A stretch of 10,058 bases of DNA from Euperipatoides rowelli (taxonomy: Eukaryota > Onychophora > Udeonychophora > Euonychophora > Peripatopsidae). Shown here piece by piece: positions 1 to 7,680 of the stretch. A program made the position numbers and the translations under genes. The stretch lies in assembly GCA_003024985.2 (NCBI GenBank), contig PXIH01S0013674.1; one strand, 5' to 3'. Numbering within the stretch: position 1 is the stretch's first letter; the number at the start of each line of letters is the position of its first letter. Under the pieces are notes generated by a model that worked only from the letters and a program-made list of their open reading frames with translations, was not told where the DNA came from and did no database searches.

Positions 1-185
1 TTATTTTTAGTATGTTAATCTTTGAGGTGAGGTGTACATATGTCATTTTGTATCTCTGGGTATTTTTATTTTTAGTATGTTAATCTTTGAGGTGAAATTA
101 AATATTGGTTGAAATTAGGCTAGTTTTGAATGCTTGTATCTCTGAGTATTTTTTTTTGTGTGAAGTGAAATTAAATGTTGGATTT
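1..185. repeat. Degenerate tandem repeat, period about 65-73 bp
   Basis: A 30-bp block at 1-30 recurs exactly at 66-95. Shorter blocks continue the pattern: TGTATCTCTGGGTATTTTT at about 48-67 recurs with one change at 135-153, and the block at 88-108 recurs with two changes at 161-181. Together they make a little under three copies of a diverging unit. The array is cut by the window edge, so the true copy number is unknown. It directly abuts the piggyBac fragment at 186-541. Confidence 0.85.
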
Positions 186-541
186 TAGGTTTTGCATGTC
201 ATTTCTTGTAGTATGTCCATGTTATTAACTAGGGGCAAGTTTGTTTTTAGTTGAAAAAATCTGTCTTTGGTCAATGTGGTCATGTTCTATAAAAACAGCT
301 GTATTTGTAATGTGTCCCATAATATTCTAACCCTAGGAAACTTCCAATTTCGCATTATAATTATATTGCACATTATAAAGTGAAATCCAAACAAGGTTTC
401 AAGTTCTGCTGCTGCTGTTTGTTTAAAATTTGTGTTGCTTTGCAATGCATAAATGTTAGCCATCTCAGCCATTGCGTGAAACATGTTATATTTAATTGGA
501 GTCAGTAATTTATCTTCCACAGAAGGAGGCTCCCAAATCAA
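186..541 (-). pseudogene. piggyBac transposase fragment (PGBD2/3-like N-terminal half)
   Basis: The minus strand reads an 84-codon open stretch, then after an in-frame TAG at 287-289 continues in the same frame to about 186. Visible pieces are YNMFHAMAEMANIYALQ, then FKQTAAAELETLFGFHFIM, a P-x-x-R-x-x-W spacing, and after the stop KDRFFQLKTNLPLVNNMD. This order matches the DDE_Tnp_1_7 (piggyBac) N-terminal region: a Thr/Asn-x-Tyr-Ala-x-Gln box, an E-[IL]-x-x-F/L-G-x-x-x-x-M helix, a Pro-Arg-Trp turn, and the M-x-x-x-R-F-x-x-L block before the catalytic core. The core and C-terminus are missing, replaced on the low side by the tandem repeat. No start codon is convincing, and the upstream side (542 onward) does not continue the protein. 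The family assignment comes from motif order recognised by eye; the subfamily is a guess. Confidence 0.68.
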
Positions 542-779
542 CTAACACAGAAATCTATATGTGATGCCATGTTATATTTTTCTTTTCTGTAACACAATAA
601 TGTTTGCAATTAATTATCAGGGTTTGCAACATATATTTTTTTATGTATCCCAGGGACGCACATGTTCTCAAATAATGTATCCTCAGTTAAAGTTGTGTGT
701 CCTGAGAGATGTCTCTTTTTCTCAGCATTTTAGCCTTTTTTTTTATTATTTTTAGCTAAAAAGCAGATAGATTACTCCT

Positions 780-1010
780 GCTTAGAAACTGGCATATTGT
801 GACCTATTTAAATATTAAATTTGATCCAAATAGAACCAGCCATTAAAATATTGAAATAATAGGACAGACAGGTCACTATCCTCTCCCCCTCCTTGACAGA
901 CAAAAATTGGCATGTTTTTACAAGTTGCATTGCCAACTCTGTTACTACCTCCATCAGAGAGACATGCAGATTAGCCTACACACTTCCACTTTAAATGTAA
1001 AATTTGGTAG
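780..1010. promoter_or_regulatory. Candidate conserved non-coding island A
   Basis: This stretch has few homopolymer runs compared with its surroundings, no open frame, and TALE-type homeodomain-like words (TGACAG at 894-899, GACAGACAGG near 873-882) and a pyrimidine tract at 880-893. Vertebrate developmental enhancers often look like this, but the call rests only on texture and short motifs. An alignment with related genomes would decide it. Confidence 0.2.
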
Positions 1011-1319
1011 AATTGAACCAAGATTTTATAGTTAATAGGTGGTAAATTTCATACAGATTTTAATGTTTATATTTTTTACCTTAAAATATTAAGTTTGATT
1101 AAAATTGTAGCATAGTTAAAAAGTTGGAGGAACTTTCACTCTTTACCCTGTTCTTATTGCCACATAAACATACTGTGATTACAATGTTTTTAAAGTTTAT
1201 ACATTTGGATGCCTTTCTCTGCCAGACAGATATCTAATTTATGTTTTAAAGTTAGAACAATAATTCCTTTATTATTATGGAATTTAATTGGAATATTTCA
1301 AAAGCTAAAAGCTGATTCA

Positions 1320-1330
1320 CCCCCCCCCCC
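1320..1330 (+). repeat. Poly-C tract (C11)
   Basis: Eleven consecutive C, followed by T and CCC, in otherwise AT-rich DNA. It is a simple homopolymer likely to vary in length between individuals. Confidence 0.95.
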
Positions 1331-1980
1331 TCCCTTGTATTGTCTACCAAATTAAAGGATTCACTGTAAATATTAAATTTATTTGAACATGGGTGATGAC
1401 TCCAATATAGTCTTTGCAAAATATTAAAAACAAAGGCTATTTTTTTTTTAAATAAACATTGGATCTGCATTAGTGAATAAATATTTATTCCATCTATCAA
1501 AGTATAACAACATTGATATAGTAAACAGAGTGCTTAGGTAACAGATTTAAGTGGTCAAAAATTCTTTCATTAATATGCCAGTAATTCTTCAGGACCAAAA
1601 CTGTAATATAAAACAAAATATATCTCCAGAAATAGTGATAAAAGCAAATAAAATACATATACATTAACAATTAATATCCAAGTCTTATCTAGGAATGGAA
1701 AGTCTGTTCAAGGGATAACTGAGGGTTCAAATGGTGGTTAAAGTAGGGTTAAGTTTGTGAATAGAATCTTTCTGCTATGGATTGTTTTTTAAAGTGATTA
1801 ATTTGTATAAGCATTTTAAAATTAGCATGTGAGCCAGTATGGTTTGTAAGTGAAATATGAATATTAATCTGAGATGATGGATCATATCTTAAATGTTCTA
1901 GTATTCTTAAAGAAATTCATCATCTTGACATGCCAAAATATTTTTTAAGGCAAATGCAAGAAATAAAATAAACTATTTTA

Positions 1981-2340
1981 AATAAAGAAGAGTAAGTAAT
2001 AGGGTGTGGAGGCACCAAAATAAACGAGTAGATAGAGGGGGGCAAAAAGTTGAGGATGGGTTTGAATAAAATTATAAAAAAATAGGCTTAATAATATCAA
2101 AGATAGAAAATTGATTAGTTTTATTAAAATAAATGGGATTAGATGGTTACCAAGTGGATTTGACAAGGCAAAGAATGTTAATTTGTTGGATAAATAAGAA
2201 ATATAATATGGAAAAGAGGGAATAATTATTTTAGGAAACAAGTTTTGGTATTGCTGACATAATTTGAGTAGAGAAGGGGTATATAGGAGGATCGGTGGTT
2301 GGAGAGTGTGAATAAAATAGGAATGGATATGTGAAATTGT
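1981..2340 (+). other. Strongly G-skewed, C-depleted block
   Basis: Hand counting on the + strand gives about 98 G and 15 C in 360 bases, a skew (G-C)/(G+C) of about 0.73. Short G clusters (GGGTGTGG, GAGGGGGG, GGATGGG, GAGAAGGGG) are scattered in A-rich sequence. An 87-codon open frame on the minus strand (1978-2241) exists largely because that strand is pyrimidine-rich; its Leu/Ile/Phe/Pro-rich product shows no family motif, and I do not call it a gene. The block could be a decayed retroelement segment with biased composition or a purine-rich R-loop-type sequence. Confidence 0.75.
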
Positions 2341-2652
2341 GTGAGGTGTATTGCAAGTGTACTAGAATCAATTAACTTGTTTTAGTGGGTAATGATTAGC
2401 AATATACATAGAGCATATCACCAAAAATTTTATTAATGCCTATCAAAAAGGTATCCATATAAATCATTAATTTCTAATTTTTATTTAAATTTAATGCTCC
2501 CTTAATTTTATATTAATTTTTTTAAAAAATTGTTGACATATGTACACAAAAATACGCAAAACTGATATCAGCTAAAAACGGCACGTTACGACCCTTTTTA
2601 ACTTCTGCCAGTGCAATTCCAAGGTAAAAATAATATAGCTGCACAGTTTTAT

Positions 2653-2684
2653 AAATTTAACTTTTTTTAAAAAAAGTTTAATTT
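2653..2684. repeat. AT-rich near-perfect palindrome (32 bp)
   Basis: Arms of 16 bp (AAATTTAACTTTTTTT against AAAAAAAGTTTAATTT) pair at 15 of 16 positions with no loop. It could extrude as a cruciform or be the core of an old AT-rich element. In DNA this AT-rich, chance is also possible. Confidence 0.8.
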
Positions 2685-2769
2685 CTACATTTTTTGTTAA
2701 TTACAAGCTTAATAATTTATTATTTAATATAGCGTAATACTTGAAATGCCACAATCAGATGATGAGAAA

Positions 2770-2945
2770 GGTATAAAACCATATTTATAATGTGTCTCTG
2801 GCAGGCAGTCGACTAGCTCTGAGTTTAAATACTGACAGGTATTTTCAAGAGTTGTTTCTCTACCGCCATATGAACTCCAAATACAGATGGCCAATTAATT
2901 TGTGTTTAGTACCTATCCATTGTATTTTTGTTGCTTTCAATAAAA
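2770..2945. promoter_or_regulatory. Candidate conserved non-coding island B
   Basis: Complex sequence with CTGACAGGTA (near 2832), an E-box-like CAGATG (2884-2889) followed at once by a CCAATTAATT homeodomain-like site (2891-2900), and no coding potential. The E-box and homeodomain pairing is typical of developmental enhancers, but no conservation data are available here. Confidence 0.2.
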
Positions 2946-3229
2946 AATAAATTAAAAAAACATACCTTCAATTATTGAACTCAACAACTGAATGCTGATA
3001 ATGAAAACATGACAGCTAAGGGGAAATATAATCAGTTGTTTTTCATCTCAAAATAAATTACTTAATTATTCCATTTTTATTGTAACGTTGCTATTTTTAT
3101 TTTGTTTAGTAATACCGGTAAATGTATTTTTTTTTATTTTAAATGAAAGTCAATTTTTTTAATTGATGAAAAAATTTTGTTTAGAAATATTTTTTTTATT
3201 TCTTTTTTATTGTTTAGCGTGTGTTTTCT

Positions 3230-3450
3230 GGTATGACTTTAAAATTCATCTACCTGGCCATAACAATTTGTTTTTAACATTTAAGGTATTAACCCCCTGT
3301 TTAATTGTCAAGTTGTTTGGCCATTGATTTTTTTCTCTCTCTCTCTTGTGGTTCCAATTAGATGATCTGTCAAATGCGCAAGTGACTTCTCTCCCTCCTC
3401 ATAAACTAGCATAAGTGTGATCGCATTTTAATTAATAACTGAATTTTTTT
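3230..3450. promoter_or_regulatory. Candidate conserved non-coding island C
   Basis: It contains TGGCCA words, CTGTCA (3367-3372, MEIS/TGIF-like) close to TCAAATGCGC, and TTTAATTAAT with TAATTA at 3429-3434. A (CT)6 tract lies inside it. There is no open frame of note. Its texture is less repetitive than the flanks. The regulatory call is inference from motif density only. Confidence 0.2.
3335..3346 (+). repeat. (CT)6 microsatellite
   Basis: Six CT units preceded by a T run, inside a pyrimidine-rich stretch. Confidence 0.9.
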
Positions 3451-3467
3451 TTTTAAAAAAAAAAAAA
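3444..3467. repeat. T11-A13 self-complementary tract
   Basis: Eleven T followed at once by thirteen A give a 22-bp perfect palindrome. Length errors from sequencing are likely here. Confidence 0.9.
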
Positions 3468-3599
3468 TGTTGGAATATACAAATGAAGACGATCGAGATT
3501 TTAGTTATTAAGAAGATTAAAAATGTATATTTGAAATAAAAATGTATGACTTTTTCTCTTTTTGGGGGAAACATTAAAAAAAAGGCTTTCAAAGTTCAA

Positions 3600-3910
3600 A
3601 CCTAGTTAATTGATCTCTACAGTACAATCTGATTGGTCCATATAAGATTTAACAGTTTCATACTCAAAAGCTGGTCTGATTAGAATGCCTTTTTCTGGTT
3701 TGTCGTGTTTTATTTATTAATTTTAACATACTGATAGCCAATATGACTTGTTTTATTTATATTTTACAGAAACAATTTATGTGCTTAATGTACCGGCGAA
3801 ATAAATGTTAAGAAAAATTAATAACTTTACAGCCGTCTATATATTTTGTTTATGCCGTAAAAGCAGATAAAAAATAAACAAGATGTAAACAAATCAAATA
3901 GTAGTCTACA
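3600..3910. promoter_or_regulatory. Candidate conserved non-coding island D
   Basis: It carries two CCAAT-type sites (ATTGG at 3632-3636, CCAAT at 3738-3742), a caudal/posterior-Hox-like TTTATG word (3848-3853), and two forkhead-like sites close together (AATAAACA ending at 3880, TGTAAACA at 3884-3891). A strong splice-acceptor-like run TATTTTACAG ends near 3770, but the reading frame after it closes within a dozen codons, so no exon is called. Enhancer status is inferred from motif clustering only. Confidence 0.22.
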
Positions 3911-4499
3911 TACAGTACATTTACTTCCAAACTAACTTTTAAAAATAAATAAATCTAAAATATAAGCTTCAAAATAATCTAAATTAGCATTCGGGAAGGA
4001 AATGTTTTGCAAATGCAAAGTAAGTAAGTCGAGATCCCAGCCACATATTTTTATGCAATAATTCTTAATTTTAAAATCTTTAAAAGAACATTTGTGGAAG
4101 TGGAGAGGCTTTTAGTTATTAGTGCATCAATCATCTTAGAGGTTTTTTTTTTTAAGAATATAAAACAAAAGAATGGAAATAGGAGTGTTTAGCATACAAT
4201 CCTATAGGGCTACACAATGTTTTAAAATACACAAGCCATAACGTGACATCAGGAGCATGTACACAAAAATCTTAAAGCGGAAATGGCTTGGCAGCCATAA
4301 AATTATTCAAAATCACCACTTTAAAATTAGAATAACTAAATGGTTCATAATAATGAAGTAAAATTTATATATAATTTTTTTCTTCTTCTGATTTTAACTG
4401 TCTAAAGTTGTTTTTTAGTGAGTAAGTTCACAGTGAAGAACAGTAGGGAATTAGAATAAGTAGGCCTAATTGCATGGAGAATTTCTTGTTTTATAATGT

Positions 4500-4925
4500 T
4501 TAATTTACATTATAAGAGTAATTAGATAGATAAGAAATTTTAGTTGAATTTTGTGTTTGTGATAAACAGTACAGTCAACAGAGTGATCATGGTGAAAGAT
4601 TGAAAAGTCTAAATAATTAATAATTCGTTGGGATTCATAATCAGTAGTAAAATTAATATTGTCATAGAAAAAATAAAAGTTTGAAATATGAATTCGATGT
4701 GAGTGGGGGATGACATCACTAGGATAGATCATCCACATAACATGGATAATAGACAATTGTAGGTTGTGAGCCTTTCATAAGTTGGGGAAGAACATTTTTT
4801 TCTAATTGAGCTATTTCCATGTGAGCCAGCAGTCCTGAAAGAGGGAAGCCCATGGCAGGTCTGTCAACCTGAGTAAAAATAAGATTGTCAACGGAACACA
4901 GTAGATTTAAAGTGCAGTAATCAAG
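4500..4925 (-). pseudogene. Penelope-like element reverse transcriptase fragment
   Basis: On the minus strand, about 4723-4880 reads QVDRPAMGFPLSGLLAHMEI, then an acidic/Leu helix, then YYPCYVDDLS and a stop. The pairing of [AV]MG-x-PLS-x-LLA with a nearby YVDD box is the signature of RT motifs 4 and 5 in Penelope-like elements; the two Asp are catalytic. After a frame change the 83-codon frame at 4505-4756 carries NINFTTDYESQ, INYLDFSI and a VYHKHK end. These match the N-I-x-F-T-x-E-x-E / F-L-D / V-Y-R-K block that follows YVDD in the same RT family. The fingers domain, the linker and the GIY-YIG endonuclease are not visible. At least one frameshift and a stop show it is dead. A related RT type sharing the AMG-PLS motif is the main alternative. 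Confidence 0.72.
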
Positions 4926-5110
4926 TTATTATTTCAGTTAATCTAGTTTAAATTTAAAAGGTTAATTTTTATCAAGATGATAACAATTAAGTATTAAGTT
5001 GATAGCACATTCAGTATTAATAGATCTGTAGATCAATGAGATGTATAGAGAAAAGAATTGATTGGAAGAAAATTAATTTTACTGAGCTGTATGAAATCAG
5101 ATATAGTTTT
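4926..5110. other. Short non-coding gap
   Basis: AT-rich sequence between the Penelope-like and integrase relics. I see no protein motif in any frame. It may be unrecognisable ends of either element. Confidence 0.5.
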
Positions 5111-5114
5111 TTTT

Positions 5115-6050
5115 TTTACAAACCCAGAATGGTCCTATCCATTTAGGTGTTAACTTTGCCATAAATCTTCATGGCATCGGACTGTGGGTGATTTTTTAGC
5201 CACACAAAATCCATGGCACAATATAATTTATAGTGAGCTTTTGTTAGCAGTTGCCTGTGCTTGGTTATGTCTAATTAAAGTATATAGCTCATCTAGAGTT
5301 TGATGGAAGTTTCATATATAGGTATTAAAATTGGTTGTATACCCTTCAACCAGTTTTTGTTGCTATGTCCTAAAAATGGGTGGTATAAATTTTTGCCAGC
5401 GAAAACCCTGTTGACCCGTGGCATGCAAATCAATACACATAGGTGAATTTCAATTGATATTCTAAGGATGCTAAGGACTTGTAAAATGCTGAATCACTTC
5501 CCATGCCAGACACATCTGTAACATTCATGCCCCAAACTGTGCCATTGGCAAGCAAAAGCCTCCCCAGTGCATCCAACTTAGAAAACACTTCATTGCTGAC
5601 AATGTAGTCTATTCTCAAGACTTGTGAGTTTTGTAGGAGGAATACCCCCCTATCCATTTTGAAAATAATCAATCTAAACTAATATATATTGGTTACCCTT
5701 AAAATATAAGGGCAATGGGCCCATTAGGTCAATGCCCCAAAGTTTCATTTTACCAGTTGAATGTGGTGATGGCATGAGGCCTTCCCCTTTTGGGTATCCC
5801 TCTCGGTTGTTTGATTGATTTTACTAGTTTGGACATAATCCCTCACCCTCCTTTCAAATCCTTCCCAATATAGGCTACATTGTCCTTAAGCTTAAATGTC
5901 CGGATACGGACTCTCATGGCATTGCTATAAATATAAAATCTGCAAATGTTTAAGTATAAGGCACCAGTGAAGATTAGCGTCAATATTCGACTACAAAATA
6001 TAGAATTCCTTCAAGTATGGCATACAGTCACCAATCCTCTTAAATTTTGG
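5115..6050 (-). pseudogene. Fossil Ty3/gypsy-type integrase with GPY/F-like end
   Basis: Several minus-strand frames together show integrase landmarks in the right order. At about 5920-6040 there is a GILY segment, then LVP and HES, as in the stretch leading to an HHCC zinc finger. Near 5820-5870 comes YWEGFERRVRDYVQT, though the Cys pair is lost. At 5710-5736 is GIDLMGPLP, holding the first catalytic Asp (codon 5728-5730), then KGNQYIL and IDYF. VSNEVFSKLDALGRLL runs to a site at 5541-5549 where Ala-Asn-Gly stands in place of the usual second catalytic Asp. STGFS lies near 5385-5420, and at 5118-5157 KLTPKWIGPFWV resembles the GPY/F module of gypsy and Ginger-type integrases. The third catalytic Glu region is not recognisable. 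Many stops and frameshifts are present. No reverse transcriptase or RNase H precedes it, because the hAT relic starts at once. A Ginger DNA transposon or a domesticated integrase gene is therefore an alternative origin. Confidence 0.8.
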
Positions 6051-6085
6051 CTCTAAAATCTTATCTGAGGGGATAATACCTTAAA

Positions 6086-7025
6086 TCAAATACTACTAAA
6101 GGGAATTAATTTTAAAATCTTTATTTTTCTCAACTGCAATATTGAGATTAGTGGGGTTAGAAGTGTAACAGATAGAGTGGACATAGTATCTACAATGTTA
6201 TTTTGTCTGAGGTGAGAGGGATTTACACTTTCCACTATTATACAAACAGTATGTAACTCCTTTAAGGGAATTTTACCTAATTTGTTTAGCTTAGAATTCC
6301 AATTGAGTATTACGTGCACTCCAATAATATGAGATATATCCTCTTTTAATTTACACACCAAACCATTTTGAGAAACAATCGTATTTACAGCTCCATCAGT
6401 GCCAACTCCTACTAGTCCTTTACCTGCAGGGGAACACTTAGATACTAAATTCTCACGTCCTAAATGTTTGAGTTTCTGAATAATGGCATCTGGAAAACCT
6501 TGAGCTGATCAATCCTCCAAAGTTACCATAGCAAGAAAAACTTCCTTTACTTTTCTATTTTTACATATCTTAAATATAGAGTTAATTATTCAGTTACAGA
6601 TTTGTCTGTTGAACCATCTAACAAACTCATGATGCTGCAGTTTTTAAGTTCTAAAATAAGTTAATTCTGAACTACAATGGCAATATGGGAAATAAATTCT
6701 CTGCACTGTACATTGTTACCATATTCCTCTAAAATGTCTAATTGAAATTTGTTTAATAACACTAGTAGTTCTTTTAAATCAGTAAATGGTTCTTATTCTT
6801 AGCTATGTAATAGTAAACATTGAAAACCTTTTTTAGGTGATCAAACATTTTTGGTCCATTTTCTTCATGCAAATAGCTAAAGGTGTTAAATTCAGATGTA
6901 GCAGGAGCTTTTTCAGCTTGCACACATAGAATGTGTTGCTTAGAATTCCCATGTTTTTTCACTGTTTCTAATTTGAACAGCCCGTTAAAGCCTTTTATTA
7001 TTTTTGATGAAGTGTCATACTTTGT
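6086..7025 (-). pseudogene. Fossil hAT-type transposase-like gene (TTF/DUF4371, ZNF862-like)
   Basis: Minus-strand frames show, in order: FNGLFKLETVKKHGNSKQH near 6930-6995, resembling a TTF-type zinc finger tail with its H-x(4)-H spacing; a helical stretch with YYYIAKN (open frame 6774-6962); CREFISHIAIVVQN near 6660-6700; SLLDGSTDKSVTE then a TAA at 6586-6588, followed by LTLYLRYVKI; and QGFPDAIIQKLKHLG into LVGVGTDGA (near 6390-6412), NGLVCKLKE and IIGVHVILNW. The DGSTD box, the [FV]G-x-G-x-DGA box and the following I-x-x-H element are the catalytic-core landmarks of hAT-like proteins of the DUF4371/ZNF862 group. The Cys and second His after IIGVH are replaced by Val and Asn. The C-terminal dimerisation domain is missing; at about 6060 the sequence becomes integrase-like. 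It has multiple frameshifts and stops, with little expectation of function. Confidence 0.78.
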
Positions 7026-7034
7026 AATATTACA

Positions 7035-7165
7035 TACTGAATCTCTCCTGATCTGATGGTTCTTTAGGGATGAGATTAGTCATAATCATGCCTGTAACAC
7101 CAATACCTTTACTATGTAGTTTTTCTATCAGTGGAACAATGGTAAAAAAAAAAAAGTGATTTTGG
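7035..7165 (-). pseudogene. piggyBac transposase scrap around the second catalytic Asp
   Basis: The minus strand reads YQNHFFF, a short Phe run, then IVPLIEKLHSKGIGVTGM and a basic tail. This matches the piggyBac core segment D-N-x-F-T-x-x-x-L-L-x-x-L-x-x-x-G-x-x-x-T-G-T. The catalytic Asp position reads Gln, and a 12-bp A run (7144-7155 on the + strand) sits in the middle and could hide a slip. The piece ends within about 20 bases of the hAT-like zinc-finger relic. It looks closer to the PGBD2/3 style than to the copy at 8416-10041, and may be another piece of the family seen at 186-541. Confidence 0.62.
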
Positions 7166-7680
7166 TAGATGAAAGCAAATAGTTTTGTCAATAAAAGGAC
7201 CCTATTAAAATTTTAAAAAAGCTACAGAAACCATAGATCATTTTTCAGACATATTAAATAGAATAAAACATTGCTGAACAATATTAACATAATGGGGTTA
7301 AAATGTTAACTAAATGTCCCTACCATCTGAAAAACTACTAAATTTTTAAAAAATAAAAAATAGCCTTCCAACATCATAGCACTTCAAGAATAATGTTAAT
7401 AATAAATTTCAAAACTGTTTAAAATTNTTAAGGTCTAAACAGATTAAAAATGCTGTGTAGAAAGACTAATGTATAAATTTTGATGTGTATTGAAAAATGC
7501 ACTTTTTATTACCAATGTCAACATTTGTTGACATTGAAAGTTATTTGTTTTTTCCTCTACTTATTTTACAATATTGTTGTTCTTAATGATACTAATCTTT
7601 TCTTAAGATTCAGTATGACAAAATACATACTGTAATTATTTTAAACTTTTAATTCTTTTTTAATAGAAAAAAAATGACTT
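7166..7680. other. AT-rich non-coding stretch with one ambiguous base
   Basis: No coding motif is found on either strand. It contains an N at 7427 and a perfect 11-bp-arm hairpin at 7513-7536. The rest is A/T runs. Confidence 0.55.
7513..7536. repeat. Perfect inverted repeat, 11-bp arms
   Basis: CAATGTCAACA and TGTTGACATTG are exact reverse complements separated by TT. There is no U-tract or gene end beside it that would make it a functional terminator, so it is more likely a transposon sub-terminal hairpin or chance. Confidence 0.85.

Larger units (their letters stand above)
542..1977. other. AT-rich non-coding stretch
   Basis: No credible gene is seen on either strand. Short open frames here have low-complexity, Phe/Ile/Asn-rich products without recognisable motifs. 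Two things stand out: a higher-complexity island at about 780-1010, listed separately, and a run of 11 C at 1320-1330. The rest is A/T-run-rich intergenic or intronic DNA. Confidence 0.6.
2341..4400. other. AT-rich non-coding stretch with palindromes and complex islands
   Basis: No gene is supported. It holds an AT-rich palindrome (2653-2684), a (CT)6 microsatellite (3335-3346), a T11A13 palindrome (3444-3467), many T and A runs, and three more complex islands listed separately (2770-2945, 3230-3450, 3600-3910). The stretch at 2565-2600 carries several CpG, unusual for this window, but no motif I recognise. Confidence 0.55.

Noticed and set aside
400-425. CTGCTGCTGCTG trinucleotide repeat
   Set aside because: Only about three to four units, and it encodes the Ala run within the piggyBac fragment on the other strand.
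561-755. 64-codon open frame on the + strand
   Set aside because: The product is Phe/Cys/Tyr-rich without motifs, there is no codon-use signal, and its length is expected by chance in AT-rich DNA.
1252-1500. 82-codon open frame on the minus strand
   Set aside because: It spans the poly-C tract and A/T runs, and the product shows no recognisable domain.
1978-2241. 87-codon hydrophobic frame on the minus strand resembling a membrane protein
   Set aside because: It arises from the pyrimidine-rich strand of the skewed block. Leu/Ile/Phe/Pro richness follows from composition, and there is no start context or family motif.
2747-2775. ATG followed by PQSDDEK and a GT, looking like a tiny first exon
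   Set aside because: Only nine codons, with no matching acceptor or downstream frame. It cannot be separated from chance.
3289-3297. TTAACCCCC resembling a piggyBac terminus
   Set aside because: It is isolated, about 5 kb from the transposase, and no partner terminal repeat was found.
3760-3812. Strong acceptor-like TATTTTACAG followed by a short open frame and AATAAA
   Set aside because: The frame closes after about ten codons, and no donor or upstream exon was found.
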